64,000 nucleotides of DNA from Corynebacterium epidermidicanis (GCF_001021025.1 NZ_CP011541.1:2628073-2692072); one strand, 5' to 3'; shown: positions 1 to 10,937, counted from the first letter of the stretch. Numbers and translations are program-made. Notes: a model not told the origin generated them from the sequence alone.

Positions 1-201
1 TGCGATGGCATTCGTGACGGAACCCCACCAGGGAGTGGTGGTGAAGAAGTCGCCGAACGGGATCAGCTCCAGGCGTCGCACGTGATGCGCCTGTGGGTTC
101 CACAAACCCGCAATGACCAGGTGCGATTTCCCGAGCGTCACAGCAGCCAATAGGCAGCTATACACGCCTAGGACGAACGCCACTACATTGCGATGTTTCA
201 C
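1..201 (-). CDS. VanZ-like membrane protein, 5' part only
   Basis: Only the N-terminal ~67 residues are in the window; the gene runs off the left edge. Reading the minus strand from a GTG that lies inside the parS site gives V-K-H-R-N-V, a hydrophobic stretch (VVAFVLGVYSCLLAAVTLG) and then ELIPFGDFF followed by PWWGSVTNAI. The hydrophobic start plus an 'L-I-P-F' turn is typical of VanZ-like small membrane proteins, some of which confer teicoplanin tolerance. The start is 12 bp after the gabD2-like stop, so the two may be co-transcribed. No clear ribosome binding site is visible and an alternative start is possible. The family call rests on a short segment. Confidence 0.5.
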   Translation of the reverse strand, partial: MKHRNVVAFVLGVYSCLLAAVTLGKSHLVIAGLWNPQAHHVRRLELIPFGDFFTTTPWWGSVTNAIA

Positions 202-208
202 GTGAAAC
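195..208. promoter_or_regulatory. parS site (ParB binding), exact
   Basis: Exact GTTTCACGTGAAAC palindrome, the ParB nucleation sequence. It overlaps the GTG start of the VanZ-like gene and lies about 63.5 kb from the right edge, so it is the most origin-distal parS in the window. Confidence 0.9.
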
Positions 209-212
209 CAGC

Positions 213-1610
213 CTAGAGAAATCGCTTGCCTAGGCGGAGGGTAGACGTCATGACCTTGGCATATTTCTCCCGCGAGAGATTTTCCGGGCCACCAATTGGG
301 AGAAGACGCTGCTCCGCAACAGTGCGCGTCTCGGTGAACTTCAGGATCCCTTCAACACCATGCCGACGCCCCACACCAGAAGCCTTCCACCCGCCCATGG
401 GTGCATCCACGGAGGCCCACGCCGCCGCGAAACCTTCGTTGATGTTGACGGTCCCGGCGTGCAGTTGGCGCGCAATTGCTTGTGCCTGCTTCGGCCGCCC
501 CACGACGGCCGCGTTCAGGCCATAATCGGTGTCGTTTGCCTTTTCGACGGCCTCTGCCGCCGACCCGACTGCCTCCACAAAGACCACGGGTCCGAAGACT
601 TCTTCGCGTTTGAGGTGGGCGGTATCGGGGACGTCGATAAGCACGGTGGGCTGGTAGATCTTCCCCTCGGGCGGGGTGCCGCCGGTGAGTACCTGTGCGC
701 CTTTTGCGACGGCGTCTTGCACATATTCGTGGACTTTGTGCGCGTGTTCTGCGCTGATGAGGCTGCCCATGTCGTAGTCCCAGCCGCCGATGCCCACGCG
801 CAGTGCTTTCGTGCGTCGGACGAAGGCGTCGAGGAAGGCATCGCGGAGGGCTTCGGCCACGTAGATGCGTTCGATGGAGATGCAAAGTTGCCCGGAGTTC
901 GCGAAGCTGGCTTGGACGGCGATGCGGGCGGCTTGTTCCGGGTCGGCGGTTTCATCGATGATGAGTGGGTTTTTGCCTCCTAGCTCGGCGGAGTAGCCGA
1001 TGAGCCGTTCGCCGGCGATCGCGCCGAGTTTTCTACCGGTGGCGGTGGAGCCGGTGAACATGAGGTAGTCGCAGGTGTGGGCGATGGCTTGCCCGACGTC
1101 GCTGCCGCTGCCAGGGACGACGTGGAGCAGGTCGCGCGGCAACCCCGCCTGGTAGAGGATTTCTGCTGCTAATTGTGCGGTACGCGGAGTTTGGGTGTCT
1201 GGTTTGAGGACGACGGCGTTGCCAGCCATGATCGCTGGGATCGCGTCGGAGATCGCGAGGGAGAGTGGGTAGTTCCATGGCGCGATGATGCCGACGACGC
1301 CGATGGGTTCGCGCTGTACCCGCGTCTTCGTCAGGACGGGTAGCGCACCTTTTTTGCTGGTTTGTTTGAGCGCTTTGGGTGCGATTTTGGCGTAGTGGCG
1401 TGCGGTGATGGCGACGTCGAGGACTTCGTCGAAGGCGTGGGCGCGTGCTTTGCCGGTTTCGGCCTGGATGGTGTCGAGCAGTTCGGTTTGGCGCGTGAGG
1501 ATGAGGTCGTGGTAGCGCAGGAGGATGTCGCTGAGTTCGCGGGTGGTGGGTCGGTGTTGTTGGGCGTGGCGGGCTTTTGTGAAGGCGGTTTGGGTTGGGT
1601 TGGTGTCCAT
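213..1610 (-). CDS. gabD2: Aldehyde dehydrogenase, succinate-semialdehyde dehydrogenase (GabD2) type
   Basis: A 465-residue NAD(P)-dependent aldehyde dehydrogenase, normal length for the family. Visible motifs in order are the cofactor-binding APWNYPL near residue 110, FTGSTATGR near 187, the catalytic glutamate in ELGGKNP near 210, and the catalytic cysteine in GQLCIS near 243. The following IERIYV and the overall pattern resemble mycobacterial and corynebacterial GabD2, which oxidises succinate semialdehyde to succinate in 4-aminobutyrate or 2-oxoglutarate side pathways. Substrate specificity is inferred from resemblance; a broader semialdehyde substrate is possible. The gene stands alone upstream and is separated from the surface-protein gene by a strong hairpin. 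The ATG at 1610 gives the family-typical N-terminus. Confidence 0.85.
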   Translation of the reverse strand: MDTNPTQTAFTKARHAQQHRPTTRELSDILLRYHDLILTRQTELLDTIQAETGKARAHAFDEVLDVAITARHYAKIAPKALKQTSKKGALPVLTKTRVQREPIGVVGIIAPWNYPLSLAISDAIPAIMAGNAVVLKPDTQTPRTAQLAAEILYQAGLPRDLLHVVPGSGSDVGQAIAHTCDYLMFTGSTATGRKLGAIAGERLIGYSAELGGKNPLIIDETADPEQAARIAVQASFANSGQLCISIERIYVAEALRDAFLDAFVRRTKALRVGIGGWDYDMGSLISAEHAHKVHEYVQDAVAKGAQVLTGGTPPEGKIYQPTVLIDVPDTAHLKREEVFGPVVFVEAVGSAAEAVEKANDTDYGLNAAVVGRPKQAQAIARQLHAGTVNINEGFAAAWASVDAPMGGWKASGVGRRHGVEGILKFTETRTVAEQRLLPIGGPENLSREKYAKVMTSTLRLGKRFL

Positions 1611-1673
1611 GTTTGTCGAATGTAGTTGAGGCTTGGGCTTGGCGACGCGGTGTTGGTGTGTGGCGACAAATGG

Positions 1674-1718
1674 AAAGGCACCCGCTTCGGACGTTTATCG
1701 TTCGAGGCGGGTGCCTTT
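1674..1718. terminator. Hairpin terminator after the surface-protein gene
   Basis: Inverted repeat with AAAGGCACCCGC at 1674-1685 matched by GCGGGTGCCTTT at 1707-1718, ending in T runs on both strands. A second shorter hairpin (GCTAGCC/GGCTAGC, about 1725-1744) lies between it and the surface-protein stop. Together they separate the surface-protein gene from the downstream gabD2-like gene. Confidence 0.75.
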
Positions 1719-1782
1719 GGGGTTAGCTAGCCGCGAGGGCTAGCTGGCCTGGCTTCCTGGTTGAGGAGGCCAGGGTTGGTGC

Positions 1783-4700
1783 TTAGTTTTCCTTGCGGCG
1801 ACGGATTGCGAGGAATGCGCCACCGAGGAGCATTGCTAGCACGCCGGAGCCGAGGATGGTGGCGAGGCTTTCGACACCAGTGTTGGCGAGCAGACCCTTC
1901 TTTGGCTGTGCCTTTGCTGGCTGGCCAGCCTGGTCAGCTGGGATGCCCTTCTGGTTTGCACCTTGTGGCATGCCCTTCTGAGGTGCCTGCTGCTGTGGTG
2001 CTTGCTCAGCTGGCTTTGCTGGAGCTGGGGCCGGAGCAGGGGCAGGCTGAGCGCCGGTGCCGGAGGAGGTGGAAGATCCGTCGGAGCTCAGCTGCGCGCC
2101 GCCGATGATAGCTGCCACAACGCCGGTGCCGATGACTACTGGGAGTACCCAATCAGGCAGTTCGGAGGAGCCGGATGGCTTCTTGTCCGTGACGGTGACC
2201 TTGACGGTTTCGGTGTGGATAACCTTGCCGTCCTTGTCCTTGATGGTCACTGGTACTTCGTAGGATCCTGGCTTTGCACCTGCTGGGATCGCGATCTTGA
2301 TCTCGCCAGTCTCCTTGTTGATGGTGATTTCGCTGCCCGTAGGAAGCTTGGTGCCATCAACGGTGACTTCGCTGCCACCTGGGATCGTGCCTACGTGGGT
2401 GACGATGCCACTGCCACCGGCTGGGATGGTGACATCGTTGTAGTCGATGTTGCCTGGAGTGACTGGCTTGTCATCCTTGCCGTCGAGAGGATTGGTACCG
2501 TTGTTGACCTCTTCGCCGTCCTTGACGCCACCGTTGTCGGTGTCCTCGTCCTTCGGATCGGTGCCGAGGTCAACTTCGCGACCGTCGTTAAGACCGTCAC
2601 CGTCGGTGTCCGGGTTCTTCGGATCGGTGCCGAGGCCTGCTTCTTGTCCATCGGTCAGGCCGTCACCGTCGGTGTCGATCTTGTTTGGATCAGTGCCGTT
2701 GGTTACTTCCTGGCCGTCCTCGACGCCGTCACCGTCGGTGTCCGAATCCTTTGGATCGGTCTTGGTGTCGTTGACTTCCTTGCCGTCGTTCAGGCCGTCA
2801 CCGTCGGTGTCCGCCTTGTTCGGATCGGTGCCGATCTTTACTTCGTCACCATCGTTGAGGCCGTCACCGTCGGTGTCCGGGTTCTTCGGGTCGGTGCCGA
2901 GGTTGCCCTCTTCGGTGTCGGTCAGGCCGTCACCATCGGTGTCGATTGGCTTCGGGGTGATGATGTCATCGGCTGGGGTCTTGACTGGATCGGTGCCCTG
3001 GAGGACTTCGTCACCGTCGTTAGTTCCGCCGCCATCGGTATCCGACTTGGTTGGGTCGGTGTTGTGGATCTTGACTTCGTCGCCGTCGGTCAAGCCGTCA
3101 CCGTCGGTGTCTGCCTTGTTCGGGTCAGTCTTGGTGTCGTTAACTTCGGTGCTGTCGGTCAGGCCGTCACCATCGGTGTCCGGGTTCTTCGGATCGGTGC
3201 CGAGGTTCTTTTCTTCACCGTCGTTCAGGCCGTCACCGTCGGTGTCGGCATTCTTCGGGTCGGTGCCATCGATGACCTCTTGACCGTCCTTGACGCCGTC
3301 ACCATCGGTGTCCGCGTTGTTCGGATCGGTGCCCAAGGTCTCTTCCTGGCTGTCCGTCAGGCCGTCACCGTCGGAGTCCGTGTCGACTGGGGTAACTGGC
3401 ATGTCGTCACCTGGGTTGTCAACTGGGTTGGTGCCGTTGGCAACTTCAGCGCCGTCCTTGACTCCGCCACCGTCGGTGTCTGGGTTCTTAGGATCGGTCT
3501 TGGTGTCGTTGACTTCCTGGCCATCGGTCAGGCCGTCACCGTCGGTGTCAGGGTTCAGCGGGTTGGTGCCCTTATCCTTCTCCTGACCATCGTTCAGGCC
3601 ATCGCCATCGGTATCCGAGTTCTTAGGGTCAGTGCCATCGAGGACTTCCTGACCGTCCTCGACGCCATCATCGTCGGTGTCCGGATCCTTTGGATCGGTG
3701 CCGTACTTGATCTCCTCGCCATCGGTCAGGCCGTCACCGTCGGTGTCTGGGTTCTTAGGGTCGGTGCCGATTGCATTTTCGACGTCGTCAGACAGGCCAT
3801 CTCCATCGGTGTCAACCGGGGTCGGTGCAACCACTGGGGTTGGGGTGACCGTGATGGAAACAAATTCAACCTTAGATTGGTTGCCTGCAGCGTCGACAGC
3901 CTGAACTGCAACGGTGTAGGTACCTGGCGTGGTTGGGGTGCCCTCGATCTGCTTGGTGTCCGGGTTGTAGGTCAGGCCGTCAGGCAGACCGATAACCGTC
4001 ACCGTAGCGGCAGCGTCATCGACCTTCACTGGGATGGCGGTGATTGGCGTGTCCTCAGGCACGGTAACTGCCGGGATTGGCGTCACGATTGGAGCGGTGG
4101 TGTCGCCTGGCGTTGCGGTTACCGTGATTGGGAAGGTCACTGGCTGCGCTGGGTTACCAGCAGCGTCCGTTGCGGTCACGACGACGGTGTAGTTACCCGG
4201 CGTGGCTGGGGTGCCCTCGATCTGCTTGGTGTCCGGGTTGTAGGTCAAGCCATCAGGTAGACCGGTGACCGTCACCGTAGCGGCAGCGTCATCGACCTTC
4301 ACTGGGATGGCGGTGATTGGCGTGTCCTCAGGAACTGTCACACCGGTGATTGGGGAAATGACCGGAGCGGTGGTGTCAGCCGCAGCAGTTACGGTGACGA
4401 CGGCCTGAGCGAGATCCGTGGTCTTATCAGGGTAGGTAGCGATTACCGGGACCGTGATGGACGTGCCTGCAGCCGCAGTAGCTGGTGGGGTGATCTTGAG
4501 TTCACCGTTGTTTGGGTTGAGGTTAACAGTCCAGCCAGCTGGAATCACGAACGCTGGGTCGACTGCGTAAGTAGTACCCGTTGGCATGGTGTTGTCACCG
4601 GTCTGTGGGACGGTGACTTCGGTGCCTGGGGTGGTCTGCGTTGGGGCATAACCTGGATCGTTCAGCGTATTATCCGCCGGAGGTGCGACTTCGACGGTGG

Positions 4701-6864
4701 TATCGATGTTGTCCACGGACTTGTCAGGGTAAGTGACAATCACTGGGACAGTTGTAGTGTCTCCCACTTGCGCGCGTGCCGGTGGGGTTACCGTTACAGC
4801 TCCAGTTGTCGGATCAACCTTAACATCCCAACCTGTTGGCGGGGTGTATGAAGGATCCATTGTGAACGTTGTGCCGGCAGGAAGCTCTAGATCTCCGGTT
4901 TGATCGATTGTTATCGGAGATCCGGCGGCCGTTTTACCGTCCTGGTAATTCGGGTTCTCATTGTCGGTTTGCTTCTTCTCAACTGGGTTGAAGACAGCAA
5001 CCGTGTTCTCTTTCGCTTTGGACTCGTAAGTAACGATTACCGGAACTTCGACAATTTCTGTTGGGACTGCCGGGAGAGTCACCACGCCGGTAACGGGATC
5101 AATGGTAGCACCAGCTGGGCCACCCTCGCCAAGGGCAAACACTGCTCCGGCAGGCGCCGCATTCTTCTCAACAACGTCACTGGTTGCAGGGTTGTCAAAG
5201 AGCGGAGCTTCGTTGGTAGCAACACCTGTGGCAGGAGCGTAGTAAGGCAGTGGATCAACCGTGGCGATGAAGCTAGCTGCCAAAATCACTCGGCCATCAG
5301 TAGCTTTTACACTGGACGTGTACGTTTCATTCTTGGAGAGATCGGTAGGCACCGGGAATGGGCAAGATGGAATAGTCCCCAGTGCATCCGATACGACCTC
5401 ACACTTGCCAACTACGTTTCCATCCGTGTCCGTCCATTCCACAATGTAAGGCTGATTCGGGACAAGACCTGCAGTTTTGGTCTGGGCGATATCGCCCGGA
5501 TGCGCAGCATTCTGGGTGGTATCGAAGTTCGTGATCTGGTGGATCGGCATGCCCTGGCGGAGAGCAAAGTTCACATTCTCAACCGTCCATTGAATACCAA
5601 TCGTCGAAAGCGAGGCGTTTTCATCTATTTTCTGGAACATGTTGTCTTGGAAATCGCGCATCTGTACTTCCACGGCAGTTTCCACTACGGGGTAGACATA
5701 CATGTAGTCCGCATTAATGTGCTTGGTTTGCTGGTTTCCAGCAAGCCAGCTGCCTTCTGACCAACTTCCCGCGAGCGTTCCGGCCTTGTCAACAGAGACC
5801 AAACCGCGATTAGAAGCAGACGTACCGTAAATCCCCTTGAAGTGCAGGAAGTAGTCGCCGTTTACGTTGGTTGTGCCGGTAACGGTTTCTGCGATAGCGC
5901 TCTTGCCAGGGTTAGCGGTCTCCCATTTAGCGATGAGGTCCTTTTGCGCAGCCTTAAACTGTTCTCTTGTGTAACCGGAGTTCTGCTTCTTCCAGTTGTC
6001 TAGGGCGATGGTCAGTTCGTCATTGAGGTAAGACGCAACGACTTTGACTCCAGGAACGACCTGGTCACCGAGACCAGATTGCATTGCAGGAACCCCGTCG
6101 CCAATACCATAGAGGTTTGCCTGGTCCCAGTAGATCTTTCCGCGTACCAAACCACCGATTTTTTCGGCTTCTCCAATGGTGTCAGTTTGCTGCTCCGCCG
6201 GTGGAAGTTCAAGGTATGGATCAACCTTGCGCTCGTGGTAGGCGAAGTTGAAATCGACAATCTTGTAGATACCAGCGGTCGAGTTCCACGTTGCAACATA
6301 GCGTTGAGCGCCACCACTGAAGACGCGGTCACTTTCCGAAAAAGCCAATGAGTACTTTGACGGATCTGGATTCTCGGTCCAGACGCGGACAAACTGCCCA
6401 GCGCCAGCCTGAAAATCGTGGGCTACGCCATTCCAGTCAGTCCACGTAGGAAATACAATGCTGTACCGGCCACTTGCGTCAGTAGTCGTAGAGTAAATCG
6501 GGGAGACCGATCCGCCGCGGTTCTTATAGTCGATCCACTGGGCGTACACTTTGACCCCAGCCATAGGCAGGTCTTCTTGCCCCATTTTGGACGGAACGCC
6601 GTTCCGGTCCTGAAAAACAACGCCGCTTACGGTCCGGGACCCCTCCCAAACCCCCGTACTATCTACCGCCTCAGCTGTCTGAGCAATCGCTGTCGGTGTT
6701 GCACCTATCAGATCAGTTGCAACAACGATTCCTCCCGCAACCATGGCCGAGGACACAGCGATAGCGGCTGCGCTGTTTCGGAATCGATCAAAAATCGATA
6801 CACCTTGGATGGCGGTCAAGGAAGGCGGGATGCTACGAGTGGTTTTCGTAGTCTTTTTATTCAT
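1783..6864 (-). CDS. Large sortase-anchored surface protein with calcium-binding TSP3 repeats
   Basis: A protein of about 1693 residues. ATG 6864 is preferred over the upstream in-frame start because AGAAGGAG lies just before it and a basic region plus long hydrophobic segment ([17 protein letters not shown]) follow, as in a secretion signal. Then come an SdrD/Cna-B-like region ([10 protein letters not shown] and [10 protein letters not shown]), long beta-rich segments, Rib/alpha-like modules ([11 protein letters not shown]), two nearly identical He_PIG-type Ig modules (DTTAPV to PITVT), 19 thrombospondin type 3 motifs DTDGDG[LV]xDG, and one more Rib-like module. The C-terminus has a second hydrophobic stretch ([18 protein letters not shown]), a Pro/Ala/Gln-rich spacer, then LANTG, a membrane span and RRRKEN, a class-E-like sorting signal. 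Likely a wall-anchored adhesin; the ligand is unknown. No sortase gene is nearby. Confidence 0.85.
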   Translation of the reverse strand: MNKKTTKTTRSIPPSLTAIQGVSIFDRFRNSAAAIAVSSAMVAGGIVVATDLIGATPTAIAQTAEAVDSTGVWEGSRTVSGVVFQDRNGVPSKMGQEDLPMAGVKVYAQWIDYKNRGGSVSPIYSTTTDASGRYSIVFPTWTDWNGVAHDFQAGAGQFVRVWTENPDPSKYSLAFSESDRVFSGGAQRYVATWNSTAGIYKIVDFNFAYHERKVDPYLELPPAEQQTDTIGEAEKIGGLVRGKIYWDQANLYGIGDGVPAMQSGLGDQVVPGVKVVASYLNDELTIALDNWKKQNSGYTREQFKAAQKDLIAKWETANPGKSAIAETVTGTTNVNGDYFLHFKGIYGTSASNRGLVSVDKAGTLAGSWSEGSWLAGNQQTKHINADYMYVYPVVETAVEVQMRDFQDNMFQKIDENASLSTIGIQWTVENVNFALRQGMPIHQITNFDTTQNAAHPGDIAQTKTAGLVPNQPYIVEWTDTDGNVVGKCEVVSDALGTIPSCPFPVPTDLSKNETYTSSVKATDGRVILAASFIATVDPLPYYAPATGVATNEAPLFDNPATSDVVEKNAAPAGAVFALGEGGPAGATIDPVTGVVTLPAVPTEIVEVPVIVTYESKAKENTVAVFNPVEKKQTDNENPNYQDGKTAAGSPITIDQTGDLELPAGTTFTMDPSYTPPTGWDVKVDPTTGAVTVTPPARAQVGDTTTVPVIVTYPDKSVDNIDTTVEVAPPADNTLNDPGYAPTQTTPGTEVTVPQTGDNTMPTGTTYAVDPAFVIPAGWTVNLNPNNGELKITPPATAAAGTSITVPVIATYPDKTTDLAQAVVTVTAAADTTAPVISPITGVTVPEDTPITAIPVKVDDAAATVTVTGLPDGLTYNPDTKQIEGTPATPGNYTVVVTATDAAGNPAQPVTFPITVTATPGDTTAPIVTPIPAVTVPEDTPITAIPVKVDDAAATVTVIGLPDGLTYNPDTKQIEGTPTTPGTYTVAVQAVDAAGNQSKVEFVSITVTPTPVVAPTPVDTDGDGLSDDVENAIGTDPKNPDTDGDGLTDGEEIKYGTDPKDPDTDDDGVEDGQEVLDGTDPKNSDTDGDGLNDGQEKDKGTNPLNPDTDGDGLTDGQEVNDTKTDPKNPDTDGGGVKDGAEVANGTNPVDNPGDDMPVTPVDTDSDGDGLTDSQEETLGTDPNNADTDGDGVKDGQEVIDGTDPKNADTDGDGLNDGEEKNLGTDPKNPDTDGDGLTDSTEVNDTKTDPNKADTDGDGLTDGDEVKIHNTDPTKSDTDGGGTNDGDEVLQGTDPVKTPADDIITPKPIDTDGDGLTDTEEGNLGTDPKNPDTDGDGLNDGDEVKIGTDPNKADTDGDGLNDGKEVNDTKTDPKDSDTDGDGVEDGQEVTNGTDPNKIDTDGDGLTDGQEAGLGTDPKNPDTDGDGLNDGREVDLGTDPKDEDTDNGGVKDGEEVNNGTNPLDGKDDKPVTPGNIDYNDVTIPAGGSGIVTHVGTIPGGSEVTVDGTKLPTGSEITINKETGEIKIAIPAGAKPGSYEVPVTIKDKDGKVIHTETVKVTVTDKKPSGSSELPDWVLPVVIGTGVVAAIIGGAQLSSDGSSTSSGTGAQPAPAPAPAPAKPAEQAPQQQAPQKGMPQGANQKGIPADQAGQPAKAQPKKGLLANTGVESLATILGSGVLAMLLGGAFLAIRRRKEN
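2470..3818 (-). repeat. Nineteen TSP3-type repeats within the surface-protein gene
   Basis: Tandem degenerate units of about 66-75 bp encode DTDGDGLxDGxExxxGTDPxxx. They fall into three blocks of 6, 6 and 7 units. Each block ends with a unit whose acidic loop is weakened (DTDGGG, DTDGGG, DTDNGG), and the first two blocks are followed by an acidic linker (NPGDDMP and TPADDII). The high identity of units makes this stretch prone to length variation and to assembly error. Confidence 0.9.
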
Positions 6865-7398
6865 TGGGCTCCTTCTACCAAATTTCCTGTTCTTAGTTAA
6901 GGATTTCCTGAGAGGCTGTGGAAAACTTTCAAGAACATAGGGACATCGCTGATGGTATATCAAATCATCAAATTGCGCACCTTAGACTGCGAGATTTTTC
7001 AATGTTAAGAATTAACTCGCACGAACTAGAGTAGAGCATCAGTTAATATAATGAGATGATTGGAGCCGTCCTCTAAGCACATCATCAGAGAAGACGGATA
7101 ATACGTCACGAAAGCCTGGAGACTTATCGTTCCGCCAGACTCGCACTGAACAATATATAAATTTCAGCTTTTTATTCTGAAAATCAATGTTTTCATCTTG
7201 CCTCTCAAACCGGTATTCTCTTCCAGCCTCCGAACATTAGGAAAGCATCGTCCTCATCCTCAGCTGTACTCAAGGCCTATTTGTGCATACCTCATTGTTT
7301 GGCGGGCAGAATGAATAATTGCCAATTTGAAACACACCAGATGCAGATTTAGCGTTTTTCTTAAAAGGTCAATCCGTCCACGTGATAGACAAACACAT
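6865..7398. other. AT-rich non-coding region upstream of the surface-protein gene
   Basis: About 530 bp with no convincing gene on either strand and base composition clearly richer in A and T than the surrounding genes. It must hold the promoter of the surface-protein gene. The unusual length and AT content suggest regulated expression or a nucleoid-protein-bound region, but no specific operator was recognised. Confidence 0.5.
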
Positions 7399-7439
7399 AA
7401 GGCGCTACTGGGAGTACGGCTCGTCTCCACTAGCGCCTT
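7399..7439 (-). terminator. Hairpin downstream of leuS
   Basis: Long imperfect inverted repeat: AAGGCGCTA at 7399-7407 pairs with TAGCGCCTT at 7431-7439, and TGGGAG pairs with CTCCA inside. It lies 42 bp past the leuS stop. The T-run is weak, so termination efficiency is uncertain. Confidence 0.6.
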
Positions 7440-7480
7440 ATATTGTTGTTTTGCCCTGTGCAAAACGCAGGTGACAAGGG

Positions 7481-10402
7481 TTACTTCACCACGAGGTTCA
7501 CCATGCGTCCTGGGACGACGATCTGCTTGACCACCGTCTGACCGTCGATATGCGATGCCACGGCCGTAAGAGCGGCGGCGACCACGTCGTCCTGGCTGGC
7601 GTCGGGGGCAATAACAATGCGTCCGCGCACCTTGCCATTGACCTGGACGGGCAGCTCGATTTCGTCGTCACGCAGGTACTGCTCGTCGAAGGTGGGGAAG
7701 GATTCGTAGGTGAGGGAATTGTCGTGGCCCAAGCGGGACCAGAGTTCCTCCGCGATGTGGGGTGCCACGGGGCCGAGCATCTGCACGAGTGGGGTGACCG
7801 CTGCGCGCGGCGCGCCACCGTTGTAGGTCTTGGTCAAGTAGTTGACGTACTCGATGAGCTTGGCGACCACCGTGTTCAAGCGCAGCTCCTGGTAGTCCTC
7901 GGTAACACCCGCAACGGTGCGGTGGAGCGCCTTGAGGTCATCCTTGGTGAGCTCGGCGTCCGAAACGACCAACTCACCGGTCTCTTCGGACACCACCAGG
8001 CGCCACACGCGCTGCAGGAAGCGGTGCGCGCCGATCACATCCTTGGTTGCCCACGGCCGGGACGTGTCCAGCGGGCCCATCGCCATCTCATAGACGCGCA
8101 AGGTGTCGGCACCGTACTCGTCGCACATCTCGTCCGGCGAGACGGAATTCTTCAGGGACTTGCCCATCTTTCCGTATTCCTGCTTGACCTCTTCGCCCTG
8201 GTAGAAGAACTTTCCGTCCTTTTCCTCCACCTCGGCTGCTGGTACGTAGACGCCACGCGCGTCGGTGTAAGCGTAGGCCTGAATGTATCCCTGGTTATAG
8301 AGGCGTCGATAAGGCTCGCGGGACGTCACGTGGCCCAGGTCAAAGAGGACCTTGTGCCAGAAGCGGGAGTACAGCAGGTGCAGCACAGCGTGCTCGACGC
8401 CGCCTACATAGAGATCAACGCCGCCGCCGTCGTGCTCGTCACGCGGGCCGGTCCAATAGCGTTCGTTCTCGATGTCGCAAAACTTCTCATTGTTCAACGG
8501 ATCGATGTAGCGCAGCTGGTACCAGGAAGAACCCGCCCACTGCGGCATGACATTCGTGTCGCGCGTGTACCGCTTCGGCCCGTCGCCGAGGTCGAGCTCC
8601 ACATTGACCCAGTCGGTCGCCTTGGCTAGAGGCGGCTGCGGCTCACTATCCGCATCCTCCGGATCGAAAGACACCGGCTTGTAGTCCTCAACCTCAGGCA
8701 GCTCGATCGGCAGCATGCTCTCCGGCAACGCGTGCGCGATACCGTCCTCGTCATACACCACCGGGAACGGCTCACCCCAGTAGCGCTGGCGCGCAAACAG
8801 CCAGTCCCGCAGCTTGTACTGCACCTTTTCCTGGCCCAACTGCTTATCGACGAGCCACTGGATCGCCCTCGCCTTGGCTTCGTCCTTGCTCAAGCCGTTG
8901 AGATCCAGGCCGTCGTCGTTAGCGGAGTTGACGGCTTCGCCGGACTCTGTAAAGGCCTCTACCTCGATGTCTCCACCCTTAACGACCTCAATAATGGGGA
9001 GATCAAACTGTTGAGCGAACTCAAAGTCGCGAGTGTCGTGCGCCGGAACGGACATAATCGCGCCGGTGCCATAGCCGGTCAAAACATAGTCCGCGATGAA
9101 AACCGGAATCTGCGCACCATTAACCGGATTGGTTGCATAGCAACCGAGGAAGACACCAGTCTTCTCCTTATTCTCCTGACGCTCCAGATCCGACTTCGCC
9201 GCGATCTGCTTCCGGTACTTGGCCACAGCTGCCACTGGGGATTCCTCACCGTTGGTCCAGCGCGGGTCGGTGCCCTCCGGGTAAGAAATGGCGGTGAGCT
9301 GATCAACCAGCTCATGCTCCGGCGCCAGAACCATGTACGTTGCGCCGAACAACGTGTCCGGGCGCGTGGTGAAGACGGTGATCTTGTGGCCCTGCGCATC
9401 GAAATCGACCTCGGCGCCACGCGAACGACCAATCCAGTTACGCTGCATCGCCTTGACTTTGTCCGGCCAGTCGAGGAGGGACAGGTCGTCGATAAGGCGG
9501 TCAGAGTAAGCGGTAATGCGCATCATCCACTGCGAAAGCTGCTTGCGGAAAACCGGGAAATTCCCGCGCTCGGAACGGCCGTCGGCGGTGACCTCCTCAT
9601 TCGCCAGGACCGTGCCCAGGCCCGGGCACCAATTCACCATCGAATGAGAACGGTAAACCAGGCGGAACTCGTCGAGAGCCTGAGCCTTTTCCTGCTTACT
9701 GAGGGTGTTGAAATCCCGGCCGTCCTTGGTCTTTTTGGTGCCAGCTTCGAGCTCATTCTTGAGGTCTGCGATCGGACGAGCCTTTTGTTGGTCGGGGTCG
9801 AACCAAGAATTAAAGATCTGCAGGAAAATCCACTGCGTCCACTTGTAATAATCGGTGTCCGTAGTAGCGATCGCACGCCGCTTATCGTGGCCCAAGCCCA
9901 AGCGATTCAGCTGACGCTCCATATTATCGATGGACTCCTGCGTCTTAACCCGCGGATGCGTACCCGTCTGGATCGCGTACTGCTCCGCCGGCAAGCCGAA
10001 GGCATCATAACCCAGCGTATGCAGCACGTTCTTGCCCTGCATACGGTTAAAGCGCGCATAAACATCCGTAGCGATATAGCCCAGCGGGTGGCCGACGTGC
10101 AGGCCGGCGCCGGAAGGGAACGGGAACATGTCCTGGACGAAGAGCTTGTCCTTTGGGAGTTCTGCAGGGTGAGTGGGTGCCGTGCTGGCGGGTGCCGTGC
10201 TGGCGGGCGCCGTGCTGGCGGGCACCGTGCTGGCGGGCGCCGTGCTGGCGGGCACCGTGCTGGCGGGCGCGAGGGCGCCGACCGGGTTTGGGGCGTTAAA
10301 GGTACCGTTCTCGGTCCAATAGGTTTGCCACTTGGATTCGATCTCGGCGGCCAACGGCGCGCCGTAACGATGCTGAGGGGTGCTTTCGCCTGGATTTGTC
10401 AT
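7481..10402 (-). CDS. leuS: Leucyl-tRNA synthetase
   Basis: A 973-residue class I aminoacyl-tRNA synthetase that charges tRNA-Leu. Visible motifs are the HIGH-type HVGHPLGY near residue 100, the connective-peptide editing domain (for example [11 protein letters not shown]), [17 protein letters not shown], and the KMSKS-type KMGKS in [15 protein letters not shown]-terminal anticodon-binding domain follows and the end is [12 protein letters not shown]. The length and order are normal except for a low-complexity insertion of (PAST[AV])n at about residues 45-76, between the N-terminal helix and the catalytic core, encoded by a 15-bp tandem repeat. The gene is monocistronic. Function is secure; the insertion is the oddity. 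Confidence 0.97.
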   Translation of the reverse strand: MTNPGESTPQHRYGAPLAAEIESKWQTYWTENGTFNAPNPVGALAPASTVPASTAPASTVPASTAPASTAPASTAPTHPAELPKDKLFVQDMFPFPSGAGLHVGHPLGYIATDVYARFNRMQGKNVLHTLGYDAFGLPAEQYAIQTGTHPRVKTQESIDNMERQLNRLGLGHDKRRAIATTDTDYYKWTQWIFLQIFNSWFDPDQQKARPIADLKNELEAGTKKTKDGRDFNTLSKQEKAQALDEFRLVYRSHSMVNWCPGLGTVLANEEVTADGRSERGNFPVFRKQLSQWMMRITAYSDRLIDDLSLLDWPDKVKAMQRNWIGRSRGAEVDFDAQGHKITVFTTRPDTLFGATYMVLAPEHELVDQLTAISYPEGTDPRWTNGEESPVAAVAKYRKQIAAKSDLERQENKEKTGVFLGCYATNPVNGAQIPVFIADYVLTGYGTGAIMSVPAHDTRDFEFAQQFDLPIIEVVKGGDIEVEAFTESGEAVNSANDDGLDLNGLSKDEAKARAIQWLVDKQLGQEKVQYKLRDWLFARQRYWGEPFPVVYDEDGIAHALPESMLPIELPEVEDYKPVSFDPEDADSEPQPPLAKATDWVNVELDLGDGPKRYTRDTNVMPQWAGSSWYQLRYIDPLNNEKFCDIENERYWTGPRDEHDGGGVDLYVGGVEHAVLHLLYSRFWHKVLFDLGHVTSREPYRRLYNQGYIQAYAYTDARGVYVPAAEVEEKDGKFFYQGEEVKQEYGKMGKSLKNSVSPDEMCDEYGADTLRVYEMAMGPLDTSRPWATKDVIGAHRFLQRVWRLVVSEETGELVVSDAELTKDDLKALHRTVAGVTEDYQELRLNTVVAKLIEYVNYLTKTYNGGAPRAAVTPLVQMLGPVAPHIAEELWSRLGHDNSLTYESFPTFDEQYLRDDEIELPVQVNGKVRGRIVIAPDASQDDVVAAALTAVASHIDGQTVVKQIVVPGRMVNLVVK
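10181..10270 (-). repeat. 15-bp minisatellite inside leuS
   Basis: Six tandem units of CGTGCTGGCGGG[TC][GA]C, each 15 bp, encode alternating [10 protein letters not shown] on the minus strand. Because the unit is a multiple of three, gain or loss of copies keeps the leuS frame. They lie in the N-terminal part of the protein, just before the conserved [13 protein letters not shown]. Confidence 0.95.
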
Positions 10403-10527
10403 GTCAATAGTGTACTGGCTTCACTTTTCAACGGCGCGTTTGGGCTGGTCGTTCCACAGTGCGGGATTTTCGTCTTGAGCCCGGCCCCTGTGATAGCGGG
10501 CCCTTGGCTTGTCGACGTCCGCTGCTA

Positions 10528-10620
10528 GTCGACGTCCCCCGGGTGCTGGTCGACGTCCCCCGGGTGCTGGTCGACGTCCCCCGGGTGCTGGTCGACGTCC
10601 CCCGGGTGCTGGTCGACGTC
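10528..10620. repeat. 21-bp tandem repeat, intergenic
   Basis: Four identical head-to-tail copies of GTCGACGTCCCCCGGGTGCT(G) followed by a partial fifth (GTCGACGTC). The unit contains SalI-like GTCGAC and CCCGGG palindromes. Open frames across it are low-complexity artefacts. Confidence 0.95.
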
Positions 10621-10627
10621 TAAAAGG

Positions 10628-10750
10628 CTGCACACTTGCTAGCGCGTCCCTTCGGAGTAGTCGGACTACGCACAATGCCCAACAATCGTGAATAAAATCC
10701 CGAAAAAGTAGTCTGACTACGCCGAAGGGACGCGCTAGCAGTTTTGAAGC
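10628..10750. repeat. Intergenic inverted-repeat element, copy 1
   Basis: A 123-bp element starting CTGCACAC and ending TTTGAAGC. The left arm GCTAGCGCGTCCCTTCGG is followed by the internal palindrome GTAGTCGGACTAC. The right arm is GTAGTCTGACTAC then GCCGAAGGGACGCGCTAGC, the near-exact reverse complement. The centre is A/T-rich with CGTGAATAAAATCC. Related copies lie at 21721, 25799 and 40271. No open frame is credible inside it. Confidence 0.9.
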
Positions 10751-10770
10751 AAATTCGGAACCCCTTAGAA

Positions 10771-10890
10771 CCAACCCCAACCGAACCAACCCAAACCGAT
10801 CCAACCCAAACCGAACCAACCCAAACCGATCCAACCCAAACCGATCCAACCCAAACCGAACCAACCCAAACCGATCCAACCCAAACCGAT
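10771..10890. repeat. 15-bp tandem repeat CCAACCCAAACCGAT
   Basis: Eight consecutive 15-bp units of CCAACCC[AC]AACCGA[TA] plus a partial ninth. It is strongly strand-asymmetric: nearly free of G on the plus strand. The frame through it (P-T-Q-T-E/D) on plus and (FGLDRFGLV) on minus is judged non-coding. It sits directly upstream of two DnaA boxes. Confidence 0.95.
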
Positions 10891-10901
10891 CCAACCCGAA
10901 G

Positions 10902-10937
10902 TTATCCACAAGGTTCCCAAATTCCTGGTTATCCACA
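10902..10937 (+). promoter_or_regulatory. Pair of consensus DnaA boxes
   Basis: TTATCCACA at 10902-10910 and again at 10929-10937, same orientation and 27 bp apart. Both match the consensus DnaA box. They lie about 53 kb from oriC, just upstream of the DUF559-type gene, so they could regulate that gene or titrate DnaA. Confidence 0.65.

Noticed and set aside
1963-4260. 765-codon plus-strand open frame across the surface-protein gene
   Set aside because: It is the antisense of the TSP3 repeats; its repetitive [13 protein letters not shown] composition only mirrors the DTDGDG coding repeats.
7260-7463. 67-codon minus-strand frame in the AT-rich gap after leuS
   Set aside because: No ribosome binding site, overlaps the leuS terminator hairpin, and no recognisable protein features.
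10528-10890. Possible CRISPR array
   Set aside because: The repeats are head-to-tail with no spacers and no cas genes are near.
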